From Fulvimarina sp040239565 (GTDB lineage: Bacteria; Pseudomonadota; Alphaproteobacteria; Rhizobiales; Rhizobiaceae), in NCBI RefSeq assembly GCF_040239565.1, contig NZ_JBEHWS010000017.1, forward strand, positions 19,226 to 83,225: a DNA stretch of 64,000 nt. Direction: 5' to 3'. Position numbers and translations under genes: made by a program. The notes under the pieces were generated by a model that was not told where the DNA came from, searched no databases, and saw only the letters and a list, made by a program, of their open reading frames with translations. Of this stretch, positions 25,625 to 35,975 are shown piece by piece. Numbering within the stretch: position 1 is the stretch's first letter; the number at the start of each line of letters is the position of its first letter.

Positions 25625-25698
25625 TGGAGCGGGTAGCGGGAATCGAACCCGCGTATTCAGCTTGGAAGGCTGCTGCTCTACCATTGAGCTATACCCGC
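25625..25698 (-). tRNA. tRNA-Gly (anticodon TCC)
   Basis: The minus strand folds into a 74-base tRNA: acceptor GCGGGTA/TACCCGC, D-arm TAGCTCAATGGTAGAGCA, anticodon loop CTTCCAA with TCC, T-arm CGGGTTCGATTCCCG, discriminator T, encoded CCA. It lies 22 bases downstream of tRNA-Tyr. Confidence 0.97.
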
Positions 25699-25720
25699 GG
25701 AACCGGACAACAGACGGCGG

Positions 25721-25805
25721 TGGTGGAGGGGGCTGGATTCGAACCAGCGTACGCATAGCGAACGGATTTACAGTCCGTCTCCTTTAACCACTCGGACACC
25801 CCTCC
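25721..25805 (-). tRNA. tRNA-Tyr (anticodon GTA)
   Basis: An 85-base type II tRNA with a long variable arm: acceptor GGAGGGG/CCCCTCC, anticodon loop CTGTAAA with GTA, T-loop GGTTCGAATCC, discriminator A, encoded CCA. The Tyr-Gly order is common in proteobacteria, but no tuf gene follows here. Confidence 0.97.
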
Positions 25806-26003
25806 GAGCCGCCGTTTCGATGCCTGTCGGTCAAGCATCAAACCGGTTGGGTGCGAGCAGCAGCGCCGTCCGCATCCGGGTGGCGTTATGGTCGGACAGA
25901 GCCTGTCTGTCAACGCCTTCTAACTGCAATTTTGGGAGGTTTTCACCAGTGCTGCTCAAGACCCCGAGTTGTCGGCGGTCACCGGGTTCGATAAGGCATC
26001 CCA

Positions 26004-26819
26004 ATGACCTCAGATCAGCCTTCCCACACGCCCAAGGATACTCACTACGCCACCCTGCGGCGGGCGCACCGCGACAGGAAACGCGAGCGTGAGCCTTCCG
26101 CGCCCGAGCCGCTGCGGCTCTACGGCCTGCATACAGTGGCGGCGGCTCTCAAGAATCCCGATCGGATCTGCCATCGGCTCTTCGTCACCCGCAATGCGCT
26201 CGGCAGGCTTGATATGGCGGAAGGTGAAATCCCCTGCCCGGTCGAGATGCTCGAGCCGAAAGACCTCGACAAACTTCTCGGCGGCGATGCGGTGCATCAA
26301 GGCGCGTGCCTTGAAACAGAACCACTGGAGCCGTTGCGGCTGAATCAGCTGGGCGATGCGAGCCTGATCCTCGTTCTCGATCAGGTCACCGATCCGCATA
26401 ATGTCGGCGCGATCCTCAGATCGGCGACGGCTTTTGCCGCTGACGGCCTCATCACGACGTCCCGCCATTCGCCGGCTGAAAGCGGCGTCCTCGCCAAGGC
26501 GGCATCGGGTGCCTTGGAGCACGTCAAGCAGATCGAAGTTCGAAATTTGGCCGAGACACTGGAGAAGCTTTCGGCGCAGGGATTCCGCACGATCGGCCTC
26601 GACTCGGAAGGCAAAAGCGATTTCGAGACGGCGATCGACGGCGAGAAGATCGCGATCGTCCTCGGTGCGGAGGGTAAGGGTCTGCGCCAGAAGACGCGTT
26701 CGACCTGCGACACCCTCGCCCGGCTCGAAATGCCGGGCGCGATCCATTCGCTCAATGTCTCGAATGCAGCCGCCGTCGCGCTTTACGCAATCCGCAAGCG
26801 GCTACCGAGCCGAGCCTGA
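26004..26819 (+). CDS. rlmB: 23S rRNA (guanosine-2'-O-)-methyltransferase RlmB-type
   Basis: The 271-residue product is a SPOUT-class TrmH-family methyltransferase. The N-terminal substrate-binding domain (LYGLHTVAAALKNPDR, VHQGACLE) precedes the knotted catalytic domain with the three motifs LDQVTDPHNVGAILRSA, IVLGAEGKGLR and MPGAIHSLNVSNAAAVALY. The layout matches RlmB, which methylates G2251 of 23S rRNA with S-adenosylmethionine. It has a basic N-terminal extension (RRAHRDRKRERE). It is divergent from the tRNA-Tyr/Gly pair and convergent with gcrA. Confidence 0.92.
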   Translation: MTSDQPSHTPKDTHYATLRRAHRDRKREREPSAPEPLRLYGLHTVAAALKNPDRICHRLFVTRNALGRLDMAEGEIPCPVEMLEPKDLDKLLGGDAVHQGACLETEPLEPLRLNQLGDASLILVLDQVTDPHNVGAILRSATAFAADGLITTSRHSPAESGVLAKAASGALEHVKQIEVRNLAETLEKLSAQGFRTIGLDSEGKSDFETAIDGEKIAIVLGAEGKGLRQKTRSTCDTLARLEMPGAIHSLNVSNAAAVALYAIRKRLPSRA

Positions 26820-26876
26820 GAAGTTTCGACTTCAGGTAAGCTGGCGAATATCAGACAACCAGCTTCTCGACCCTTG

Positions 26877-27458
26877 TCACCGAACCCGGCGGCGTTCCAC
26901 GGCCTGGAAGGCGAGCTTGGCGTGAAACTCGCAATAGGGCGATGAATCGCGCGAAGAGTTGCCGCAGAAGTGGAAATCGTCATGCATCGGGTCGCCGACC
27001 GGCCATTTGCAGGTCCGCTCAGTCAGCTGCACGAGGGTCAGCTTGCGCGCGATCGGGACAACTTCGCCGGTCTTCGCATCGGTGCGGGTTTCCGGCTCGA
27101 CCTCGTAATCCTCGTCCTCTTCGGGCTCCATCTTGAGAGCCGTCGCACCGAAAGACTGCGGGCGCGGCGCGGACGCTGCTGAAGCAGCAGCGGCAAAGCG
27201 CCCGGCGACAACGGTCTCTTCGATTATTTCGACCTGGGGCTGCTGCTGTACGGTCTCAACGGGCTCTTCCACTGGCTTTGCCTCTACAGGAGCCTCTTCG
27301 GCCGCCGTCTTACCGCGGGATTCGAGCTTCAGGCGATGCACCTTGCCGATCACCGCGTTTCGGGTCACGCCGCCGAGCTTGTCGGCGATCTGGCTCGCGC
27401 TGAGCCCTTCGGTCCAGAGTTGCTTAAGAGTGCTGACGCGTTCGTCGGTCCAGCTCAT
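26877..27458 (-). CDS. gcrA: GcrA cell-cycle regulator
   Basis: The 193-residue product begins MSWTDERVSTLKQLWTEGL, the N-terminal helix-turn-helix of GcrA, followed by SASQIADKLGGVTRNAVIGK. GcrA binds sigma-70 RNA polymerase and activates promoters carrying CcrM-methylated GANTC sites in alphaproteobacteria. The C-terminal sigma-interacting part contains CKWPVGDP and paired Cys/His residues (FHFCGNSS, YCEFHAK). The middle linker is acidic and Pro/Val/Glu-rich. I use the ATG at 27458, six bases after AAGGA; an in-frame start at 27521 adds 21 unconserved residues. Confidence 0.95.
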   Translation of the reverse strand: MSWTDERVSTLKQLWTEGLSASQIADKLGGVTRNAVIGKVHRLKLESRGKTAAEEAPVEAKPVEEPVETVQQQPQVEIIEETVVAGRFAAAASAASAPRPQSFGATALKMEPEEDEDYEVEPETRTDAKTGEVVPIARKLTLVQLTERTCKWPVGDPMHDDFHFCGNSSRDSSPYCEFHAKLAFQAVERRRVR

Positions 27459-27730
27459 CATGCTTCCTTTCGCCGCTTTCGGCCGCATCCAGACAGGCCG
27501 GCACATTGGGAGTTGCGCCACGCATACAGCATCTGGATGGTTGGTCGAGCCTCACTACGAAATATAGTGTCGTTGGCTACTATCTATAATGATGACGAAT
27601 CGGGTGACAAGGGAAACGGGCTTTCCAGCGCCGTCTCGTTCTGCTTTTCCCCAACCTTTGCATCCCGGCAACACTTTCGCACAAGCTTCATGTGTCGCCG
27701 GTTCGAACGTTTACGGACGATTTTTTCGTC

Positions 27731-28156
27731 CTATCCCGCCGCAAATGTCACGAACCCATCTTCGCCGATCAACCAGGCCGGATTGACTGCGACCTCCCAG
27801 ACATTCCCGTCGGGATCGGCGACATAGCCGCGAAGTCCGCCATGGGGCGGCGCATCCGCAGGACGCAGGGTGGTCCCGCCCGCCGCCACGAGCCGCTCCA
27901 TCGAAGGCGCGACTTCGCCCTCTTCCCGAACATTGTGCGCAAGCGCCATCGCAGCCGGTGCCCGCATCTCGAGAACGTCGGCATCCGCCCGCAACCGATC
28001 GACGAGCCAGGTGCCGAGAACTAAGCGGTTCTTCTGGTAGAAGACGATCTACTCGTCGCTGAAAACCGACTTCCAGCCAAATCCGTCGCCGTAGAAGCGT
28101 GTGGAGGCTTCCAGATCGCCAATGCCGAGCGTGATGACCGCGACTTGCTGAAGCAT
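27731..28156 (-). pseudogene. VOC (glyoxalase/dioxygenase fold) family gene interrupted by one in-frame TAG
   Basis: Reading from 28156, the product would be a 141-residue VOC-superfamily protein beginning MLQQVAVITLGIGDLEASTRFY. After 35 codons it meets TAG at 28049-28051, but the same frame continues with IVFYQKNRLVLGTWLV and runs, still family-like, to HGGLRGYVADPDGNVWEVA and a natural stop at 27731. A single base change (for example GAG to TAG) would explain it. No reinitiation site is obvious immediately after the stop. As written the gene is inactive unless the codon is suppressed. Confidence 0.75.
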
Positions 28157-28210
28157 CCTCTTCGAACTGCTGCGAAGTCGGCCGAAAATGCCCGCGCGGA
28201 ATGCGTTTCG

Positions 28211-28241
28211 TTGACAAAAACGGCCTATCGCATGGTATAGG
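28211..28241 (+). promoter_or_regulatory. Candidate promoter for argD
   Basis: A perfect TTGACA (28211-28216) is followed after 17 bases by GGTATA (28234-28239). The spacer and -10 region also form the dyad GGCCTAT/ATAGGCC (28222-28228 and 28237-28243). Confidence 0.55.
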
Positions 28242-28275
28242 CCAGAAACATCACCGGCGGCGAACCGGTCCTCGA

Positions 28276-28308
28276 AAGCCTGCCCTTCGCGGCGGGCTTG
28301 TCGTTTTT
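28276..28308 (+). terminator. Terminator-like hairpin in the argD leader
   Basis: AAGCCTGCC (28276-28284) pairs with GGCGGGCTT (28291-28299), nine pairs with one G-U, followed by GTCGTTTTTG. It is flanked by GGTCCT (28267-28272) and AGGACC (28311-28316), which could close a larger helix around it. Being between the promoter and the argD start codon, it looks like an attenuator or the end of a short leader RNA. Confidence 0.6.
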
Positions 28309-28356
28309 GAAGGACCAGTTCGCGCAACAACTTTCCTCTGGACTCTCGTCGAGCTC

Positions 28357-29571
28357 ATGCCGTCTTCAACCGCTCAGACTTCGTCTTCGATCTATCCGAC
28401 CTATAACCGGGCGCCGCTCTCCTTCGAGTCCGGTGAGGGGGTCTGGCTGAATGGAAACGACGGCAAGCGATATCTCGATTGCGCCGGCGGCATCGCGGTC
28501 AATGCGCTGGGCCACGCCCATCCGCATCTCGTGGAAGCTCTGAAAAGCCAGGCCGACAAGCTCTGGCACGTTTCGAATATTTTCGAGATACCGGGCCAGA
28601 AACGCCTCGCCGATCGGCTGTGTCAGGCGACTTTTGCCGAACGCGTCTTCTTCACCAATTCCGGCGCCGAGGCGCTGGAATGCGCCATCAAGACGGCGAG
28701 ACGCTATCACTATGTAAACGGCGCGCCGGAACGGGTGAACGTCCTCACCTTCGAAGGCGCTTTCCATGGCCGGACCCTCGGCACCATCGCAGCTGGCGGC
28801 CAGGCGAAATATCTTGAAGGCTTCGGACCCAAGGCGCCCGGCTTCACATCCCTGCCCTTTGGTGATCATGACGCTTTGCGCAAGGCGGCTACCGAGCCGG
28901 ACGTTGCTGCAATCCTCGTCGAGCCGGTGCAGGGCGAAGGCGGCGTGCGCAAACTGCCCCTACCCTGCCTCACCGGCCTGCGCGAACTCTGCGACGAACT
29001 CGGTATCCTCCTCATCTACGACGAGGTACAGACCGGCGTCGGTCGGACGGGTCGCTTTTTTGCCCATCAGAACGCTGGCGGCGCCGAGCCCGATATCCTT
29101 GCAACTGCCAAAGGCATCGGCGGCGGCTTCCCGCTTGGCGCCTGCCTGGCGACGGAAGCGGCCGGGTCGGCGATGACGCCGGGTACCCACGGCACCACCT
29201 ATGGCGGCAACCCGCTGGCCATGGCCGTCGGTAACGCGGTTCTCGACGTCGTCCTCGAAGACGGCTTTCTCGAAAGCGTCCGCGACAAGGCGATCCTGTT
29301 CAAGCAGTCGCTCGAGTCCCTGAAGGATCGCTATCCGGACGTTCTTGAAGAGGTGCGCGGCTCGGGCCTCCTTATTGGCCTGAAAACCGTCTGCCCGAAC
29401 ACGGAAGCTGTCACAGCCCTTCGTGCCGAGGGTCTTCTCTCGGTCCCGGCCGGTGACAACGTCGTACGCCTGCTGCCGCCTCTGACGATCACGCCGGAGG
29501 AAATCCGCGAGGCCATGCAGCGCCTCGAAGACGCCTTCGCCGCCCTTTCCGAAAACAAGAAGAGCGCCTGA
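28357..29571 (+). CDS. argD: Acetylornithine aminotransferase
   Basis: The 404-residue product is a class III PLP aminotransferase of arginine synthesis that converts N-acetylglutamate semialdehyde to N-acetylornithine. The cofactor lysine is in ATAKGIGGGFPLGA near residue 255; NSGAEALECAIK, FHGRTLG and LLIYDEVQTGVGRTG are also visible. The ATG at 28357 gives the usual N-terminus (SSIYPTYNRAPLSF) but has only a weak ribosome site. An ATG at 28201 is in frame, yet that extension would cross the leader hairpin and is not family-like. argF follows 18 bases downstream. Confidence 0.95.
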   Translation: MPSSTAQTSSSIYPTYNRAPLSFESGEGVWLNGNDGKRYLDCAGGIAVNALGHAHPHLVEALKSQADKLWHVSNIFEIPGQKRLADRLCQATFAERVFFTNSGAEALECAIKTARRYHYVNGAPERVNVLTFEGAFHGRTLGTIAAGGQAKYLEGFGPKAPGFTSLPFGDHDALRKAATEPDVAAILVEPVQGEGGVRKLPLPCLTGLRELCDELGILLIYDEVQTGVGRTGRFFAHQNAGGAEPDILATAKGIGGGFPLGACLATEAAGSAMTPGTHGTTYGGNPLAMAVGNAVLDVVLEDGFLESVRDKAILFKQSLESLKDRYPDVLEEVRGSGLLIGLKTVCPNTEAVTALRAEGLLSVPAGDNVVRLLPPLTITPEEIREAMQRLEDAFAALSENKKSA

Positions 29572-29589
29572 GCGCCGTAAGATCCGACG

Positions 29590-30525
29590 ATGACCTCTGT
29601 GAAGCATTTTCTCGATATCGCCGCCGTCGAAAGCGGGGACCTTCGGACCATCATCGCCGATGCGGCGTATCGCAAATCCCTGGGTGCGAGGCAGCCCAAG
29701 CCGCTCGAAGGCAAGGTCCTCGCCATGATCTTCGACAAACCATCGACCCGCACGCGCGTTTCCTTCGATGTCGGCATGCGCCAACTCGGCGGCGAGACGC
29801 TGTTCCTGTCGGGCACCGAGATGCAGTTGGGCCGTTCCGAGACGATAGCCGATACCGCCAAGGTCATGTCGCGCTATGTCGATGCGATCATGATCCGCAC
29901 GACGGAGCATGCGCGCCTCATGGAGCTTGCCGAGAGTGCGACGGTGCCAGTCATCAACGGCCTGACCGACGACACCCATCCTTGCCAGATCATGGCCGAC
30001 ATCCTCACCTTCGAGGAAAAGCGCGGTCCGGTGAAGGGCAAGACCTTCGCCTGGGTCGGCGACGGCAACAACGTCACCGCCTCCTGGATCGAGGCGGCCG
30101 CCCGGTTCGACTTCAAGATGACCATCGCGACGCCGGAAGGCTCGGAAGCCGATGCACGCTTCGTCACCTGGGCTCGCAACCAGGGCGCCGAAATCCTAAC
30201 TATGAACGACCCGGTCGAAGCGGTGAGCGGCGCGGATTGCGTCATCACCGATACCTGGGTGTCCATGGGCCGCGAAGCTCAAGCGCGCGGCCACAACGTG
30301 TTCATGCCCTATCAGGTCAACGAAGACCTGATGCGTCACGCGAAATCCGAAGCCCTCTTCATGCACTGCCTGCCGGCGCATCGCGGCGAGGAGGTCACCG
30401 ATGCCGTCATGGACGGTCCCCAATCGGTGGTTTTCGACGAGGCCGAGAACCGGCTGCATGCGCAGAAGTCCATCATGGCATGGGTCTTCGGAGCGCTTGA
30501 AGACAGCAAATTGGGGCTCGCATAG
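29590..30525 (+). CDS. argF: Ornithine carbamoyltransferase
   Basis: The 311-residue product joins carbamoyl phosphate and ornithine to citrulline. The carbamoyl-phosphate loop is KPSTRTRVSF near residue 50, HPCQIMADI is the second site, and the ornithine-side motif HCLPAHRGEEV lies near residue 260. It is the second gene of the argD-argF-hslO operon; the hslO ATG is 13 bases after its stop. Confidence 0.97.
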   Translation: MTSVKHFLDIAAVESGDLRTIIADAAYRKSLGARQPKPLEGKVLAMIFDKPSTRTRVSFDVGMRQLGGETLFLSGTEMQLGRSETIADTAKVMSRYVDAIMIRTTEHARLMELAESATVPVINGLTDDTHPCQIMADILTFEEKRGPVKGKTFAWVGDGNNVTASWIEAAARFDFKMTIATPEGSEADARFVTWARNQGAEILTMNDPVEAVSGADCVITDTWVSMGREAQARGHNVFMPYQVNEDLMRHAKSEALFMHCLPAHRGEEVTDAVMDGPQSVVFDEAENRLHAQKSIMAWVFGALEDSKLGLA

Positions 30526-30538
30526 GAGGCCGGACCTT

Positions 30539-31561
30539 ATGGCTGATCAGGAAACAACGCTCGCCGAGATGACGCTCGCGGGCGACGACGCCGTGGTGCC
30601 GTTCCATGTCGAGCCGCTCGATGCGCGCGGCCGCGCCGTGCAGCTCGGCCCGATGCTCGACAGCATTCTCGATCGGCACGACTATCCCGAGCCGGTCGCG
30701 CGGCTGCTTGCGGAAACGATCGTGCTGACCGTGCTCCTCGGCACCTCGCTGAAATTCGACGGCAAGTTCATCGCCCAGACACAGACCGACGGCGCGGTCG
30801 ATCTTCTCGTGGTCGACTTCACGACGCCCTCATCCGTGCGAGCCTATGCCCGCTACAACGAGGAGAAGCTCGCGGCGGCCGTTGAAAGTGGCGCGACCTC
30901 GCCCGAGGCGCTTCTCGGCCAAGGCATCCTCGCGCTCACCGTCGATCAGGGCGAGTACACCCAGCGTTATCAGGGGATCGTCGAATTGAACGGCGCCTCG
31001 ATGGAAGAGGTGGCAGAGTCCTATTTCCGCCAGTCCGAGCAGATCCCGACCACGGTGAAGCTTGCGGTCGCACGCATCGCACGGCGCGGCGAGCATGGCT
31101 TCAACGAGACCTGGCGGGCTGGCGGCATGGTCGTCCAGTTTCTGCCCGAAGCGCCCGAGCGGATGCGCATGCCTGATCTACCGGGTGGCGATGCACCGCA
31201 AGGCAGCGACGAGGCCGGCGACACGATCGAGTTCGACGATACCTGGCTCGAAACCCGCGCGCTCGTCGACACGGTGGACGCCTCCGAACTCACCGATCCT
31301 GAGATCGGCGTCGAGCGTTTGCTCTATCGCCTCTTCCACGAGCGGGGCGTGCGCGTGTTTCCGGCGAACACCGTCGCGGACGATTGCTCCTGCTCGCGCG
31401 AGCGCATCCGCACCGTTCTCGAAAGCTTTTCGGAAGAAGAATTCCAGGAGAGCATCGAGGACGGCAAGATCGAGGTCACATGCGAATTCTGCTCTTCGGA
31501 ATATGTCTTCGATCCGGCGGAGTTCGCAGATGATTCCGAATCGGCGCCTTCAGATCAGTAA
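30539..31561 (+). CDS. hslO: Hsp33 redox-regulated chaperone
   Basis: The 340-residue product is Hsp33, a holdase chaperone switched on when oxidation releases zinc from four cysteines. The cysteines are present near the C-terminus as CSCS and, about 30 residues later, CEFC. The N-terminal domain shows GTSLKFDGKFIAQTQTDG, in which the usual signature is conserved. The protein is longer than the ~290-residue norm because of acidic extensions at both ends. The ATG at 30539 follows AGGAGG; it shares the operon with argD and argF. Confidence 0.94.
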   Translation: MADQETTLAEMTLAGDDAVVPFHVEPLDARGRAVQLGPMLDSILDRHDYPEPVARLLAETIVLTVLLGTSLKFDGKFIAQTQTDGAVDLLVVDFTTPSSVRAYARYNEEKLAAAVESGATSPEALLGQGILALTVDQGEYTQRYQGIVELNGASMEEVAESYFRQSEQIPTTVKLAVARIARRGEHGFNETWRAGGMVVQFLPEAPERMRMPDLPGGDAPQGSDEAGDTIEFDDTWLETRALVDTVDASELTDPEIGVERLLYRLFHERGVRVFPANTVADDCSCSRERIRTVLESFSEEEFQESIEDGKIEVTCEFCSSEYVFDPAEFADDSESAPSDQ

Positions 31562-31563
31562 TC

Positions 31564-31595
31564 GGTCGCGCGGTTTAAGCCGCGCGACCTCTTCC
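31564..31595 (+). terminator. Probable terminator after hslO
   Basis: GGTCGCGCGG (31564-31573) and CCGCGCGACC (31580-31589) form ten perfect pairs around TTTAAG; the following TCTTCC is only moderately U-rich. A second dyad, CGGTCGCT/AGCGACCG (31605-31612, 31630-31637), lies between it and the convergent glgX stop. Confidence 0.6.
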
Positions 31596-31651
31596 AATCA
31601 TGTTCGGTCGCTATCGCGATTTTACGCCAAGCGACCGATTTCCGCTCTCTT

Positions 31652-33913
<2,262 letters not shown>

Positions 33914-34002
33914 CCGGGTGCCCCGTAGCGCAAGAGAAGAGACTTGGCTTCAATCGATAGTAAGGCCGGGTGTTCCATTGTGCGACGCAAAATCTGACGA
34001 GC

Positions 34003-34027
34003 GGAGGGGCGGCTGAACCGCCCTCCC
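34003..34027 (-). terminator. Possible terminator after the quinone oxidoreductase gene
   Basis: The minus strand carries AGGGCGG TTCAG CCGCCCC, a seven-to-nine-pair stem with a five-base loop, about 25 bases after the stop codon. Only a short U-rich stretch (ATTTTG) follows some way downstream, so it is weak. Confidence 0.35.
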
Positions 34028-34051
34028 CGCGCATCGCGTCGGAATCGGTTG

Positions 34052-35029
34052 TCAGCCGATTGTCAGAACCGTCGTCCCGGTCGTCTTCCGCGCGTGCAGA
34101 TCGCGATGGGCCTGGACGGCTTCCGACAGAGGATAGGTCTGGCCGATCTCGATCTTGACCGCGCCGGACTTCACCACCTCGAACAGGTTCTTCGCGCAGT
34201 CGAGCAATTCTTCGCGCGTCGCGGTATAATTGAAGAGGCTCGGGCGCGTCAGGAAGAGCGAGCCCTTCTGGTTGAGGATAGCCGTCGAGAAAGGCGGAAC
34301 CACGCCGGACGACTGGCCGAAGGTGACGATCATACCGAGCCGTTTCACGCAGTCGAGACTGCCATCGAACGTATCCTTGCCGACCGAATCGTAGACGACG
34401 TCGCATTTCCTGCCGTCGGTGAGATCGGCAACCCGTTCAACGAAGTTCTCCTCGCGGTAATTGATCACGTGATCGTAGCCATTCGCCCTGGCGAGTTCGC
34501 ACTTTTCCGGGCTGCCGGCGGTGCCAATCACCGTCGCGCCGAGGTGCTTTGCCCACTGTCCGGCGATCAAGCCGACGCCGCCAGCGGCAGCATGAAACAG
34601 TAGTGTCGTATCCTTGCCGACCTTGAAGGTGCGGTTCAGGAGATATTCGGCGGTCATGCCCTTCAGCATCATGCCGGCGGCCGTCTCGTCGGACACACCA
34701 TCCGGGATCGGCACGACCTTGGCGGCATCGATGATCAGCTCTTCGGCGTACGAGCCATCAGCCGCCGCATAGGCGACGCGGTCGCCTTCCTTCAGATCGG
34801 TGACGCCCGGCCCCACCGCTTCGACGACGCCGGCGCCCTCCTTGCCCGGCGTGAAGGGAAAGCTCGGCGCAGGATAGGTGCCGTCGCGAAAATAGGTGTC
34901 GATGAAATTGACCCCGACGGCGGTCTGGCGAACCCGGATCTGGCCTTCGGACGGCGCGGGAAGATCGATCTCTTCCCACTTCATCACCTCAGGCGCGCCG
35001 GTTTCGTAAATACGCATTGCTTTCGTCAT
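34052..35029 (-). CDS. NADPH:quinone oxidoreductase (zeta-crystallin type)
   Basis: The 325-residue product is a medium-chain dehydrogenase/reductase of the QorA group, which reduces quinones with NADPH. It shows GVNFIDTYFRDGTYP, the cofactor loop LFHAAAGGVGLIAGQWAKHLGA (as AAAGGVG), GTAGSPEKCELA and ILNQKGSLFLTRPSL. Zinc-binding cysteines are absent, as expected for this subgroup. I use the ATG at 35029; an in-frame start at 35047 adds six residues. It is 22 bases downstream of pcs on the same strand, so the two may be co-transcribed. Confidence 0.92.
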   Translation of the reverse strand: MTKAMRIYETGAPEVMKWEEIDLPAPSEGQIRVRQTAVGVNFIDTYFRDGTYPAPSFPFTPGKEGAGVVEAVGPGVTDLKEGDRVAYAAADGSYAEELIIDAAKVVPIPDGVSDETAAGMMLKGMTAEYLLNRTFKVGKDTTLLFHAAAGGVGLIAGQWAKHLGATVIGTAGSPEKCELARANGYDHVINYREENFVERVADLTDGRKCDVVYDSVGKDTFDGSLDCVKRLGMIVTFGQSSGVVPPFSTAILNQKGSLFLTRPSLFNYTATREELLDCAKNLFEVVKSGAVKIEIGQTYPLSEAVQAHRDLHARKTTGTTVLTIG

Positions 35030-35051
35030 GGTGTCTTCGCTCCCCAAAATC

Positions 35052-35798
35052 TCAGTGTTTGGTCGGTTCTTCCGCGTCCGGGGTGGCCCCGGTGAACTTG
35101 TCGTAGAGCTGGAAGAAGCCGCCGATGGCGAAGAGGTAGAGGCCCGAAGCCACGAGTCCCGCCTTGACGAGGAAAGAAGGCTCCAGCCCCTGGATCAGCG
35201 CGACGATACCGAGAACCGACCAGACCGCGAACACAGTGAGGTTGAGCACCCGCCAGCGCTGAACGCGCACCGGATGTAGGAACTTGATCGGCATGAAGGT
35301 GGCGACGGCACAGAGCGCCACGAAGAGAAAGGCCGTCAGCTCGTTCGGATGTATCGCAAAGAGCGTGAAGACCAGCATGTTCCAGCACACCGGAAAGCCA
35401 CGGAAGAAGTTGTCCTTCGTCTTCATGCGCAGATCGGCGTAATAGATCGCGCTGGTGATGACGATCAGCGCCGCAGCAACGAAAGAAAGCGGTCTGCCGA
35501 TGATACCGGAATGATAAAGCGCGACGGCAGGGATGAGGCTGAAGGTGGAATAGTCGATCACCGAATCGAGCATGTCGCCCGACCAGTTCGGAAGCCGTCG
35601 CTTGATCTCGAACTTGCGCGCGATCGGCCCGTCGATGCCGTCGACGAAGAGCCCGACGCCGAGCCAGAGGAAGGCATCGACGAATCGGCCCTCGCCCGCC
35701 GCAATCAGGGACAGGAACGCAAAAAAGGCCCCTGTCGCCGTGAGGATGTGGACGAGGAAGGCTCGCCATTGCGCAAACCGGCTCAAATCGAAGGACAT
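35052..35798 (-). CDS. pcs: Phosphatidylcholine synthase
   Basis: The 248-residue polytopic membrane enzyme makes phosphatidylcholine from CDP-diacylglycerol and choline. It has about eight membrane segments and the Pcs form of the CDP-alcohol phosphotransferase motif: DGIDGPIARKF followed by SGDMLDSVIDY. Pcs is found mostly in alphaproteobacteria that associate with eukaryotes or take up choline. Length is typical. A quinone oxidoreductase gene follows closely on the same strand. Confidence 0.95.
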   Translation of the reverse strand: MSFDLSRFAQWRAFLVHILTATGAFFAFLSLIAAGEGRFVDAFLWLGVGLFVDGIDGPIARKFEIKRRLPNWSGDMLDSVIDYSTFSLIPAVALYHSGIIGRPLSFVAAALIVITSAIYYADLRMKTKDNFFRGFPVCWNMLVFTLFAIHPNELTAFLFVALCAVATFMPIKFLHPVRVQRWRVLNLTVFAVWSVLGIVALIQGLEPSFLVKAGLVASGLYLFAIGGFFQLYDKFTGATPDAEEPTKH

Positions 35799-35975
35799 GA
35801 CGTCGAAGGTACCTTTATCTTGGTCTCAAGCGCTGCAATCTGTCGCTGCATGAAGCATGATCTCGCTTATGGACATAGCAGCATTCGCCTGTAATTCGCG
35901 GGGTTGAGGAACGAATTTTCGGTCCTGCCTTTCAACTGAGGCATAGACCAGAAACGTTGGAGGCAAAGGCAAGCC

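Noticed and set aside
28201..28356. N-terminal extension of ArgD from an ATG at 28201
   Set aside because: It would translate through the promoter and the terminator-like hairpin, and the added 52 residues have no counterpart in ArgD proteins.
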